64,000 bases of DNA from Armigeres subalbatus (lineage: Eukaryota > Arthropoda > Insecta > Diptera > Culicidae): contig NW_026943352.1 in NCBI RefSeq assembly GCF_024139115.2, positions 1-64,000 of the forward strand, written 5' to 3'. Shown one piece after another: positions 34,046 to 44,699 of the stretch. How positions within the stretch are numbered: position 1 is the stretch's first letter; each line of letters opens with the position of its first letter. The position numbers were made by a program, and so were the translations under genes. The notes under the pieces were generated by a model, which had not been told where the DNA came from, did no database searches, and was given only the letters and a program-made list of their open reading frames with translations.

Positions 34046-34125
34046 CTTAGCAAGAGAATTGTGAATGCCAGTTGACCGGTCGATTTAAAGAAACTTTTTG
34101 AAATTTGAACAAATCTTGTGGACAG

Positions 34126-34419
34126 CTATTCTGCTTTAAAACAACAACTATACATCCATACCCATAAAATTTCAATCACTGCTTAGTATGTAATCAACTG
34201 TTTCAGAATTTCCTAGAATTGTTTGAAATAATAGAATCATTTGCGTTGCGCAAGACTCGTTATAAGCTCACAATGGTCTTAAAATCAGACGTAATATTAT
34301 ATCGTAGCATATGATGGACCTCACGCATGGGTCACGATCAAAACATATTCAAATAATCGAACGAAAAAAAATCGAGTGTACGTACTATCGAGGGTACGTA
34401 CTATCGAGAAATGCCTGTA
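34126..34419. other. Spacer with duplicated GTACGTACTATCGAG
   Basis: GTACGTACTATCGAG occurs twice in tandem just before the 17-bp array (34378-34408). Nothing else recognised. Confidence 0.5.
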
Positions 34420-35133
34420 TTTGGCCAAATGACATTTTCGGCCGAACTACCTATTCGGCCAAAGAGCTTGTTCGGCCAAATGAACTTTTCGGCTAAATGA
34501 TCTATTCGGTCAAATGACCTATTCGGTAAAATGAACTTTTCGGCAGAATGACTTGTTCGGCCAAATGACTTTTTAAGCCAGATGACTATTCAGCCAAAAG
34601 ACCTTTTCGGCCAAATGACCTGTTCGTCCAAATTATCTATTCGGCCAAATGACTTGTGAGGCTAAATGACTTGTTCGGGCAAATGACCTATTCGGCTAAA
34701 TGACCTATTCGGCTAAATGACCTATTCGGCCAAATGACCTGTTCGGTCAAATAACCTATTCGGTCAAATAACCTAATCGGCCAGAGGATCAGTTCGGTCA
34801 AATGATTTGTTCGGCCAAATGACATATTTGGCCAAACGACCTTTTCGGCCGAATGACCTGTTCGGCCAAATGACCTATTCGGCCAACAGACCTTTGTGGT
34901 CAAATGACCTATTCGGCCAAATGACTTGTTCGACTAAATGACTTGTTCGGCCAAATGACCTGTTCGGCCAAATGACCTATTCGGTCAAATGACCTAATCG
35001 GCCAGAGGACCTGTTCAGTCAAATGATTTGTTCGACCAAATGACATATTCGGCCGATCGACCTATTTGGCCAAATGACCTTTTCGGCCAAATGACCTATT
35101 CGGTGAAATGACCTTTTCGACCAAATGACCTTA
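34420..35133. repeat. 17-bp tandem array (TTCGGCCAAATGACCTA)
   Basis: About 42 degenerate head-to-tail copies of a 17-bp unit; the same family as 51868-52462. The array ends inside a truncated RTE 5' fragment. Not CRISPR: there are no unique spacers. ORFs within it are periodic artefacts. Confidence 0.95.
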
Positions 35134-35560
35134 CTTGACTTCTTGAATAGCGGCCACGTTCACTCCAACCTTCTGCAGTTCACGACCTAGAAGGCTCACT
35201 CGTTCAGGTTCATTTAGGGTCCTGACATTCCAAATACCGAGTTTCCAATCATAGCATAGTATAGCTGACGCGATACAGCATTTCGTTGATCAGCCGCTGA
35301 GTACCAGGCAGACGCTGTTTGAGCCGCACGTGAACAGACGCTTGAGACGTGCCTTCTCACTCTAGCTGATGTCAGAAGGACAACAGTGCCCAGGCTGCAC
35401 TACCAGCTAAGTACACAACCCTTAGCTGGCAGTCTTTTGGCATCGAACGACCCGTGGAAGCGTGAGATAGGAACTTGCGGGGACCAGAGCTCTGTTGGGC
35501 GCTCCTTCCTTGATGTCAACCCACCATTTTGCAGCCAATAATGAGGGTATTTAAAACGTT
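35134..35560 (-). mobile_element. RTE-clade LINE 5' fragment (5' UTR and endonuclease start)
   Basis: On the minus strand it encodes the beginning of the endonuclease: WNVRTLNEPERVSLLGRELQ followed by KVGVNVAAIQEVK, with the catalytic Asn and Glu intact. It is cut at 35134 by the 17-bp array. The 5' UTR part matches 43.7-44.03 and 44.71-44.74 kb. At 35404-35411 it contains the uninterrupted GTGCCCAG site that is occupied by a MITE in the other copy. Confidence 0.75.
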
Positions 35561-35839
35561 TTGAAGCATGATTCGATCTGAAACCCTTTCAAGGTGATTC
35601 ATAATTATGATTTTAATTGTTTGCTTTTTTCTACTTTTTTCACAATAACATATTTTACAAAATAAAACTTTTTATTAGGTTCCAAACCCGTCCAAGCAAA
35701 AAAAATGTCAGCTTTGGAAAGATTAGATTTTACATAATGGTTAACTGGGTGTAGTGTCCGCTGTCTAATGCTAGATATTAAGTGTTCAGTTTGTGCGACC
35801 TTCGGTCGAATACGATGATCCCGTCTTTTAATTGCATTC

Positions 35840-36960
35840 CAAATCCCAATTCCACGAAATTCCCATCCTAATCTGAACACAAATCTCAATTTAATTTCCA
35901 AACACAATTCCCATCTCAATCTGAATCCTAATCCGTTTCCTAATCCTAGTCTCAACCCAAGTTAAAATTATAATCCAATTTCCTATCCTAATAAAACTTA
36001 ATCTTTTCTCATTTTAAATTCCAATTTTAATCCCAATGGCAACCGGATGTGCATTCCCCTTCCCCATTCCAATGCTGATTCCTGTCACAATCTTATAGTC
36101 CTAATTACTCTTTAAATCTCATTTATAATGTAAATCGAAATCCAATCGTATTCTTAACACAGTAAATATCTCTTGAATTCCAATCCCAATCTCCATCCCA
36201 TTCGGAATCACATTCTTATTTTCATTCTTGTCATGAAACGTATTAGTACTGTCCCAATTAATTCTACCACTTCAAGTTATGAAGTAGTAAGTGAAGACAA
36301 TCTAAAAAGCTCTAAATAATTTGCTACTATTTTTTTATAATCTCATTCCTAATCCAAACCTCAATTCCATCTCAATCGTATCCCGTTTATATGTTCAATC
36401 CTTGTCCTAATTCAATACAGAAAAAAATCCCATTCCAAATCACTGTCATTATTCAATTCTCAACCCCAATCATAAAAGCAATCCTAATTATAATCTGCAT
36501 TCCACTGAAAAGCTAATTCTGGAACTGTACCGGTTTTGGCCATGTTCCTAATTTGGCCAATTTTACGAATAACTCCAAAAATAAAGCAATTCGGGAGGGC
36601 TTTATTAGTTCCAACAAGAGATATATCCCTCACGATTCAACGCTGCTTTTAACTGATCGATTATTTGGGAAAAATATGTATTTTTCAGGGTTGGCCAAAA
36701 TAGGCACTAAGTTGGCCAAAACCGGTGCACTTCCCCTACTGTTTCAATTCCCAAAACAAATCGCAATCGGAATGCTGATGGCAACATCAATTTCAATACT
36801 AGTCCTAAACTTAAATAAACATAACCTAATCAAACTTTCAATCACAATCCCAAGGAATTCGAGTCAATAGTAATAGTACTCCAATCGTTATTCCAATTCT
36901 CAATTCTTATCCCAACAAACCTAATTACTTCCAATTAGTTGAACAAGTGGCCACTCCCTT
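35840..36960. repeat. Degenerate (AATCCC/AATTCC)n-like low-complexity repeat
   Basis: Imperfect repetition of AATCCCAATTCC, ATCTCAATC and CCTAATCC words over about 1.1 kb, broken near 36500-36740 by less regular sequence. ORFs within are not called. Confidence 0.6.
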
Positions 36961-37117
36961 AAGAAAATTAGGTTTCTGAAACCAAATGTGACTTAAACTT
37001 CCCGAAATTTATTTGAATTGTCTTAAAGAATCCCCATTTTCGATTGGCCACAACTCAAACCATATAATCATCGAAAAGACGGCCACTTCCCTTGATAAAT
37101 CAGATTCGCTAAAAGTC

Positions 37118-37229
37118 AACCTAGTAGCACACATATTACACATAGGTTACTGCAACTCATATGTGACCAGATTTAGTCGCATTCAAGTTGCTGCAACCAG
37201 ATTTGCCTGGCTTATGCTGCTCGGGCAAC
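37118..37229 (-). repeat. ~110-bp dispersed element, inverted copy
   Basis: Reverse complement of 28659-28769 with scattered substitutions: GTTGCCCGAGCAGC at the right end, CCTAGTAGCACACA at the left. Inverted ends suggest a MITE or SINE-like fragment. Confidence 0.7.
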
Positions 37230-37399
37230 ATCCCTCTGTAACTAATCCAAAAGGACAAAGTTTAAAACATCATTTTGTTTATTGGGCCGAAAGCTGAGTT
37301 TTGAGGGAATCCTGTTGTTAGACAACGATAGTTCAATACATTTGTGTCAGTATTGCGCGTCATTTCCAACTAACTATCAGGTGCACAGTTTCCAGCCCT

Positions 37400-38290
37400 G
37401 CATTAAAAGCGAAAATTTCCCTTCGGCAAGTGGGTGATATTTGAGGTTCGGATTCGTTAGTTAGCGCTTGTCGAATCTGGAGCGCGCGACTTCGCGTGAC
37501 GTGAACGCAAAACGTGTGCGCTGATTGCGCTGAAAACCTATCGCCGGGGCCTCCCCGATTGCTTGGCGTGATCACGATTCCCGTTCTGAAGGGTCTCTGC
37601 TGATGGTATGAGCGAGACCCCCTCGCGGGCGACGTCCGTTGCCGTGGTGGCACACATTGCACCGCCGCTGCAGCGCTGCCGGGTAGTAGGCTGTATGTAA
37701 TTGGTGGCTTACGGTGACTGTGAGAACCATAGGGCAGCGCTGGGGAGGCGAGGCGGGCCAATCGAACGGAAAGCGAATTTACCTATACCTACTAGGGGCC
37801 TAGCTCCAATGGTGTGTCAAAGGGTCCCTGCGGAGACCTCCCCTGTTGCAGGCACTGGCAACCAGCAGCGAGATGAATTAGTTTTGCGCGCGAAACGGCG
37901 TCGAGAACATGTGTTTTATTCATCAAACGACTGGTGCGTTCTTTTAACTGAAGAATATCACACAATGGACGGGCGGTTTTCGGCTTGGGAACTAATTTGT
38001 GGAAGAAGCGACTTTAGTTTTGGTCAAGGACCCAGCGCAGGGGTTCGGCTTTCAAAGTTCAGTGCGGGTGAAGCGTCGTCGTCGTGAATACAAATTTCGG
38101 TCGTCACGAGTAGTGTTAAGCGTCAGAAATTGAACGAACCAAAGTGAAGGCTTCTTTTGTTGTTTGTGGATAGAGGAGAGCTTCAGGAGGGTGGTGCCGT
38201 GAGTGAGGGGCGTGACACAATGTCGAATAAATTTTCGACTGGCAGCAAGATAAATGATGCTAATTCGGATCGCAGACCAAGAAGAGTGAC
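37400..38290 (+). promoter_or_regulatory. Candidate promoter/5'-UTR island
   Basis: CpG- and GC-rich, single-copy-looking sequence with GCGTGACGTGAACG near 37493 (CRE-like TGACGT) and GTCGTCGTCG near 38075. A strong splice-donor match GCC/GTGAGT occurs at 38199. ORFs of 128 (+) and 133 (-) codons overlap here but contain no known domain. An untranslated exon of a + strand gene is possible; the evidence is compositional. Confidence 0.25.
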
Positions 38291-38299
38291 ATAATCAGT

Positions 38300-39540
38300 G
38301 AGAGTAGTGGCAGCTACTGTTTACATTGTTGCTATTGTTGGTTCTGCGGGTGACACTTTGACGGACAAGGTGATGAGGTTTGTTTATGACGCTTTATTTG
38401 TGAATCGTGAAGGGCGGATGAATGGAAATGGTTGTTAAATAGGTTGGTCACAGGTGTTGTGGTACTCAAGAAAAGAACGACGTCGCAAAAGGTCATCGAT
38501 TGTGCACAGAACAAAAAAAACAAAAGCAACGAGGACCCAATACCGCTCGTTGGTTTAAAAAAGTAGGATCTAAATAGACAACATGTTTCAACCGGAAAAT
38601 TAAGTACAACGCCTGAATATTAGGTTGTAAATCTAACCATTTTGCAAGCAAAATTTACGACCCATGGAAACAACCAATGCCGTACCGAATGAGGAAAAAG
38701 AGTGTAAAAACCAATAATCAATCCACCTTCAACCGACAAGATTGATTGCACGTGAATGGTTTCGGCTTGTTACCGCGCTCCATGCGGTGGAAAGCTATCA
38801 TTAGGGGTTGTCATCTTTGAAGCCCCCTAACATGTTACATACGGCGGAGTTTGCAGCTCTCTGGAGAAGATTATAGGTAGAACAATAGCAAGTCGATGGC
38901 ACAAATCGGCACGACGATGCGGCACAACGGTCGTCAGTGACGGACCTGTACACTTAAGTTGGATAAAATCTGGAAAATTGTTTACTACAATTTTCAAAAT
39001 TATCTAGGTGGAGATCCCCTAGTGCCGTACACATAAGCAATTTAACGAAAAAATATCGTATACCATATCCAAAAAAATATGATTATTGGTGATTCTACAA
39101 CCCGACCAACAATTCGTCAAACTACTTCAAAGTTATTTATACAAAATTAAATAATTTTGTCGGTATTTCTTTACCCTTAAATATTTCCAGAAACGATATA
39201 AATCTTAATGAATCGTTAACTCAATTCATGTAAAGAATGTTATCAACGGAATGATAAACTTTGACAAAGCATTTCAAAGATGAACACCACTACATCTTTA
39301 TCATTAAGTTAATCGCAATAACGATATGAATATCCATGAAACGTTAACTGATATCTGATAAAGAAATATCTCAAAGCAATGATATGTTTTGACAAAGAAA
39401 CCGTTGACCCTTCATCACTTTTTAGTTCATCGATTCATATAACTGAATATCGAAAAATCGATTGGCGTTTGTTTATTTCCCCGGAAAAAAAGATTTTCGA
39501 AAACAAACGAATTATGGAATGAAACGACTTTTGTTTTCCA
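38300..39540. other. No gene recognised
   Basis: AT-rich to mixed composition; repeated ATATGAAT/AACGATAT-type words near 39190-39370 but no clear array or domain. Confidence 0.4.
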
Positions 39541-40030
39541 ATACTTGATACTTGATGGGCTACAGCTCTTCGATAAATCTACTCCGAATGGAGTATCCTT
39601 CTCCACTGAACTCGATCCTGGGCCAATCGGTTCCAGTCGCCCTGAACGTTGAGCGCCCTCAGGCCCCCCACGAAGCCAACGGCCCCTTCCGGGTTCTCTA
39701 CTAAATATTATTTTCATTTGACTTTCTTCCGGCATACGAACAACATGTCCAGCCTACCGCAATCTGCCGTGTTGTATAACCTTAACAATATCCAGCCCTT
39801 TATACACCTGGTACAATTCGTGATTCGAGCGGGGCCGCCGGATACCGTTCTCCTGTTTCCCGCCGAGTATTATTTGCAGCACCTTATGCTCAAACACTCC
39901 GAAAGCTCTCCGATCAGTCTCTTTCAACGTTCATGTTTCATGGCTGTATAAAGCCACTGGAAGAATCAGAGTAGTATATAGCGCGAGTTTTGTTTTCGTT
40001 TGCAGACTACGGGACTTAAGCTGGTTACGT
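39427..40030 (-). pseudogene. RTE C-terminal region
   Basis: Minus strand: SRSLQTKTKLALYTTLI (upstream frame), WAGHVVRMPEE-type continuation MPEESQMKIIFSREPGRGRW, and in another frame DWNRLAQDRVQWR, which is the usual end of RTE proteins. At least one frameshift; beyond about 39540 toward 39427 the sequence is 3' UTR or flank. Confidence 0.7.
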
Positions 40031-40900
40031 CACTAATGTTCCAAGATACACAAATTGTAACCGTTCGCAAAATGGTTCGCATGAGGTAATTGATTAACCT
40101 TGGTGGCTTGTAGCGCCACTCTCACGTGTGATAGCCCATGCAGGCGCAGGCGCACTGACGGAAAAGAAGCTGTATCTGGAAGACATCAAAAGATTCCTTT
40201 TACATCACTTCACTTTCTTTAAAACCACTGTTCTCAGTTTTCTACCTTCGACAGACTTTGAAGGTGCACACGTTTCACTTTGAAAGTATTATTCACTCGG
40301 AACTCGGAACTCGAAACTGAAAAACCGTGATACTTCTACTCCTCTAGTGCGAGCGAAAATGAACGAGCTTAAGGGGTTCTATCCTTCAGGAAACCTTGAA
40401 GGACAATTGCTTATTCTTTAGCGATTTTCGAATGGCGATAACAGTTTGACGCCTTCCTAGATTTAAGCAAATGGTTGAACAGAGCTCTATACTTTCAGGA
40501 GCCATTGCTGCACTCACTGAAGCAGTATACCACTTCGCTCAGCCGAGACGCAAACCGCACGAAACATTTCATTACCCCAAGACAGTCAAGTAGTCAGGCA
40601 AAGACTGGTTGTATTTTGGTCTCGCTTTGGACTTTGAATCGTCAAGCCGACTTAACGAATTCTAGCATTATTTTGCTTAAAAAGATAAAAACGTCCAAAG
40701 CTAAATTAATTCAAATGAAATAAAACATATACAGAAAAGAACAAAAATAATTAATTTACAATAATTAAGCTTTAATTCAATCTAAATATTATTCTCTTTG
40801 AATCAATTACAACAGTAAAAACTAATTTTAAAATTTATTTACAATTGATTTTGCTTAAAAAGATAAAAACGTCGAAAGCTTTTGAATTTCTTTTAAATTT
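40031..40900. other. Stretch without recognised feature inside the RTE span
   Basis: A+T-rich; contains the duplicated phrase TTTTGCTTAAAAAGATAAAAACGTC near 40670 and 40850 (a partial direct repeat). No domain-bearing ORF. Confidence 0.4.
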
Positions 40901-40929
40901 AATTCAAAATATCCGTCGAACGTTACAAA

Positions 40930-41984
40930 ATTCTTCTACCACTTCAAACTTTTCACCATCCAGCACAAAAGCCTCTTCCACGGAACGGCGATCAATCTCG
41001 ATAATATCGATATCGTACGAAAATCCCAGGAGCATATACGATCTTGTAATAAAGGTACCGCTTTCTTTGCACACCAACTCTCCTAATCGCTCCTTCGAGC
41101 ACTCTAGTGAGCAGTAGATTCGAGAGTGCATCACCCTGCTTCAATCCGTCTATGTTAAGAAATGATGGCGATATTTCATCCGCAACCCTTACACTTGATT
41201 TCGATCCGTCCCACGTTATACGAATCAGCCGTATCAGTTTCGCCGGAAAACCATGTTCAAGCATAATTTTCCATAATTCATTCCGTTTCGCTGAATCGTA
41301 CGCCGCCTTGAAATCAATAAACAGATGATGTGTCTGCAAGTTGTACTCCCGGAATTTATCAAGGATTTGTCTCAGGGTAAACATTTGATCCATCGTTGAT
41401 CGGCCGTCACGAAAACCCGCTTGGTATTCACCGACGAAGGACTCTTCAAGCGGTCTCAATCTGTTGAACAGAATACGGGACATAATTTTGTACGCCGAAT
41501 TAAGGAGGGTTATTCCTCGGTAATTGGCGCACTCCAGTCTGTGCCCTTTCTTAAAGAGAGGGCAAATGAGGCCGTTCAACCAGCTAGCAGGCATTTCCTC
41601 GACTTCCCATATTTTCGACATAATATGGTGCAGAACTTCATAAAGCTAATAAGAAAATTATTTTGAGCTTTTTAGTGGAATGTTATCACCTGTCATAAGA
41701 CGAGTTTATACAATCCCATTGAATTCCACCACTTAATTGTATCTTGACAGATACGTATTTCGACCTCAACAGTAAGGCCGTCTTCAGTGTCTCGTACTTG
41801 ACTCGACTTATAAGTCGACTTATAAGTCGACTTATAAGTCGAGTCAAGTACGAGACACTGAAGACGGCCTTACTGTTGAGGTCGAAATACGTATCTGTCA
41901 AGATACAATTTGGTGGAATTCTAATGGGATTGTATAAACTCGTCTTATGACAGGTGATAATATGGTGCAGAACTTCATAAAGCT
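40930..41984 (-). pseudogene. RTE reverse transcriptase, broken by a palindromic insertion
   Basis: Minus strand: KAAGKDQLPAELLKHGSEQL (41984 and upstream), then after the insertion SKIWEVEEMPASWLNGLICP, LFKKGHRLECANYRGITLLN, EYQAGFRDGRSTMDQMFTLR, motif A FIDFKAAYDS and motif B GLKQGDALSNLLL (usual Pro replaced by Asn). Motif C is degraded to LGFSYDIDI instead of FADDIDI, and a deletion leads straight into LDGEKFEVVEEF. Catalytically dead. Confidence 0.85.
41648..41956. mobile_element. Palindromic insertion with hammerhead-like core and 28-bp flanking repeat
   Basis: Two ~125-bp arms (41690-41820, 41830-41955) are near-perfect inverted copies meeting at repeated TTATAAGTCGAC words, so both strands encode the same 50-residue nonsense peptide. 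Each arm contains CTGAAGA-C-GGCCT-loop-AGGTC-GAAA, resembling a CTGANGA...GAAA hammerhead core with one extra base before stem II. The insertion is bracketed by a 28-bp direct repeat of RTE sequence (41620-41647, 41957-41984). Inverted copies plus a long, variable duplication recall Penelope-like elements; no PLE coding is present. Confidence 0.7.
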
Positions 41985-42051
41985 GCTCACTGCCATGTTT
42001 GAGAAGTTCAGCCGGGAGCTGGTCCTTCCCCGCAGCCTTATTGTTTTTCAG

Positions 42052-43160
42052 CTATTTAATAGCTTTTTTAACCTCACCGAGTGTAGGCGACTCCACAGCT
42101 TGTCCATCGTCGCTAATATTTATTCTGTTCACCGATCCACCGTCACTTCCACTATTCAACAAAGTCTCGAAGTGTTGCTTCCACCTGGCAGCCACTTCGG
42201 TTTTATCTGTCAGCAAATTCCCTTGTTGGTCGTTGCACATGACGGGAGATGGCGCTGTCTTTCTCCGCATGCCATTGACAGACTCATAGAACCTCCGCAT
42301 ATCGTTCTGCTCTATTTTTTCCTGGGCCTCGCTAATCACTTGTTCATATTCTTTCTTCTTTCTACGGTGGATTCGTATTTCAGCTGTTCTTGCTTCCTGT
42401 TGTGCTCACCGCTCTATGGATCGACTTCCATAGATCGTTGGTGTTGTCGGTAACGTTGATTGCACTTATCCGTTCGTCGAGCTTCTGGCGGTACTCAGCC
42501 GATACTCCTTCCGCCGACAATCGCTGGATATTGTAACGCATCGTTCGCTGTGATCTTTCGTTCGATACAGTTGACAACCGTGATCGAATTTTACTGAAAA
42601 CGAGGTAGTGATCAGAGTCAATGTTCGGACCTCTGAATGTCCGCACATCGATAACATCCGAGAAATGGCGCCCATCCACCAGAACATGGTCTATCTGGTT
42701 GCAAGTTTCACCATTTGGGTGTCTCCAGGTGTGCTTTCGGATATTCTTTAGTGGTAGGTGATACTGATGGCCATTCCTCTGGCAGCAGCGAAATTTACTA
42801 GCCGTAGGCCGTTGTCATTGGTAGCGGAGGCTCTCTCTACCGATTATGAGACGGAAAAGTCCTCTCTACCGACCTGAGCGTTAACGTCTCCGACAACAAT
42901 TTTCACGTCATGCTTTGGGCACTCTCCATATGCTCTATCAAGACATTCATAAACCGTGTCCTTCACATCGTCGGATTTATCGTTTGTCGGTGCGTAAGCG
43001 CTGATTAGGCTGCAATTGAAGAATTTGCCCCGTATCCTCAACACACAGATTCGTTCGCTAATGGGTTTTCACCGCATTACTCGCTTCATCTGCTTGTCCA
43101 TCACTACGAAACCAACTCCATGCTCTGCTTTTCCGCCGCCGCTGTGATAGATGTTATACT
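42052..43160 (-). pseudogene. RTE endonuclease (most) and linker
   Basis: Order on the minus strand: TGFKYNIYHSGGGKAEHGVG, FVVMDKQMKRVMR, SLISAYAPTNDKSDDVKDTV, KIVVGDVNAQVGREDFSV (Asp/Asn of the active site) and VDGRHFSDVIDVRTFRGPN-type text. IDSDHYLVFSKIRSRLSTV (catalytic His) and the linker RWKQHFETLLNSGSDGGS follow. Several frame changes separate the pieces. Confidence 0.85.
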
Positions 43161-43170
43161 TGAATCCAGT

Positions 43171-43572
43171 TGCTGATGAAGAATGTGTATATCCGCCAGA
43201 CATTCTAAATACTCACGCTCCTCTAATGTAGACGTGTACAATACACATGTGAAAGTATTGGCTTGAGAAATGGATTGCGAGTGATTTGACTATGCGTACA
43301 ATTTTGGAATCTCGAGCTCGTTCAGTAGCCGCTAGGTTGCGAAGGCCGACGGAGGTCCTTCGTAGCTTAGTTGGTTAAAGCACCAGTCTAGCGTACTGTA
43401 CGGTCATGGGTTCGAGTCCCATCGAAGGGAAAGTGGTTACCTCCAATACATTTTCCAAATCAATATCTTCCACATAACGTACATATTCACATATGAGTTT
43501 ACATAACATTGTAAATTAACGTCCAAGTCGGGTGGTTTAATCCCCGGAAATAGGCAATTACCTTTGATTGAA
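43171..43572 (+). mobile_element. 402-bp insertion carrying a tRNA-like head
   Basis: Inserted between two copies of TTGAATCCAGT (43160-43170, 43573-43583) within the RTE endonuclease; both flanks encode the same TGF residues, so the duplication is of target sequence. The insertion contains a cloverleaf-capable tRNA-like segment (43356-43430) followed by a non-tRNA tail. It is probably a tRNA-derived SINE whose upstream 185 bp I cannot explain. Confidence 0.7.
43356..43430 (+). tRNA. tRNA-Ala(AGC)-like cloverleaf, probably SINE-derived
   Basis: Acceptor TCCTTCG / CGAAGGG, D arm GCTT / AAGC, anticodon stem CCAGT / ACTGT (first pair mismatched) with loop CTAGCGT and anticodon AGC, and a perfect T arm ATGGG-TTCGAGT-CCCAT. 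Internal A and B boxes are good. It lies inside a transposed segment, so a SINE head or pseudo-tRNA is likelier than a functional tRNA. Confidence 0.45.
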
Positions 43573-43583
43573 TTGAATCCAGT

Positions 43584-43740
43584 GTTGGTCGTGGTGTCCA
43601 CGGCTCTGAATTCACGTTCTCTGGATCCAGGCCATCGGACTTTTTGAATAGCGGCCATGTTCACTCCAATCTTCTGCAGATCACGAGTTAGAAGGCCCAC
43701 TCGTCTAGGTTCATTTAGGGTCCTGACATTCCAGGTACCG
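43584..43740 (-). pseudogene. RTE endonuclease N-terminus
   Basis: Minus strand GTWNVRTLNEPRRVGLLTRD followed by LQKIGVNMAAIQKVRWPGS and REREFRAVDTTTN. The catalytic Glu of the usual AAIQEVRW is Lys here, unlike the paralogous fragment at 35.1 kb, which keeps Glu. Confidence 0.8.
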
Positions 43741-44030
43741 GGTTTCCAATCATAGTCCTTATTTCGTTGCCGGGTCGATTGCCAAAAATAACGTTCTCTT
43801 TTTCTTCTATCTCCATTTTTCGTGGAGATTGGGAGGCTTCAGTAATCTACCTTACCGGGCTCGCGTTACCTACATCGCGCTGGTGGGGCTGCCACCTGAC
43901 GCGATACAGCATTTCGTTGATCAGCCGCTGGGTACCAGGCAGACGCTGTTTGAGCCGCACCTCCTGGTGAACAGACGCTCGAGGCGTACCTTCTCACTCT
44001 AGCTGATGTCAGAAGGACAACAGTGCCCAG

Positions 44031-44699
44031 TAGAGTGATTCAAATTTTGACTTTTTTGCTCCCCTGTGCTTAAACGATGGCATTTGCTATTTTAATAGTC
44101 CTCCTAAATTTTTAGCTCGTTTGGATGTAATTTGATTGTGCACGTGCCATTTGAAGGTTATATGGAAATGACTATGAGAGTTACCACTTATGTAAAGGAT
44201 CGTTTCTTGAAGCAGCCCAGAATATATTTGAATATATTTGATGGATTACCATCATAGAATAGATCCTAAGCTGAAAGTCAGTTGTTGTTGCGAAGCAATT
44301 TGTCTTTTGTGAGCAAAATTATAAAGAAAACAGAAATGCTCATTATTGATATTGATGTTATTCTTTTACGTGTTAAATTGAATTTTCCACAATTCAGTAT
44401 TTCCCTAATAACTTTTGTTACCATCATCAAATCCTTTAGCAACAACGACGACATTTTCCCTTGTTAAATTGCCTATGCTGCCAACGTATTCATACATTTT
44501 TATTGCTTAATGGGCAATGATGCGATACGGTTTTTCACAAAAATTAATATTTTCATAGTAATTTTCATACAAGCTTCAAATTGCTTGTGCTCAGTCAAAT
44601 TACATCCAAATTTGCTAAAAATTTAGGACGATTATTAAAATAGCAAATGCCATCGTTTAAGCATAGGGGAGCAAAAAAGTCAAAATTTGAATCACTCTA
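44031..44699. mobile_element. 669-bp long-TIR MITE in the RTE 5' UTR
   Basis: Inverted arms of about 155 bp (44031-44185 and 44545-44699), both starting TAGAGTGATTCAAATTTTGA from the outside. Perfect 8-bp target duplications GTGCCCAG (44023-44030, 44700-44707) are confirmed by the empty paralogous site at 35.4 kb. The 8-bp duplication suggests a hAT-type transposase acted in trans. No coding capacity. Confidence 0.9.

Larger units (their letters stand above)
32030..34125. repeat. Large inverted repeat (~1-kb arms) with nested insertions
   Basis: Left arm about 32030-32655 and right arm about 32880-34125 are inverted copies. Landmarks: AAAGCCATACCTATCCTCG at 32257 and its complement at 33494, ATCGATTTAGTGTTTT at 32164 and its complement at 33588, and GTTCAAATTTCAAAAA at 32043 against TTTTTGAAATTTGAAC at 34096. 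The right arm carries about 290 bp extra near 33120-33400 and a 381-bp insertion at 33665-34045. Each arm contains a tRNA-like segment (TCTGGTGCAG... GAATCGAATC; 32429-32485 and complement near 33003-33058). A hAT-type MITE sits at the centre. No coding capacity. Confidence 0.85.

Noticed and set aside
34420..35133. Possible CRISPR array
   Set aside because: Repeats are contiguous 17-bp units without unique spacers, in an animal genome.
37360..38087. 133-codon (-) and 128-codon (+) ORFs
   Set aside because: They overlap on opposite strands, have no recognised domain, and GC richness alone lengthens ORFs.
41686..41950. Two ORFs on opposite strands encoding the same ~55-residue peptide
   Set aside because: The identity is caused by a near-perfect palindrome, not by two genes.
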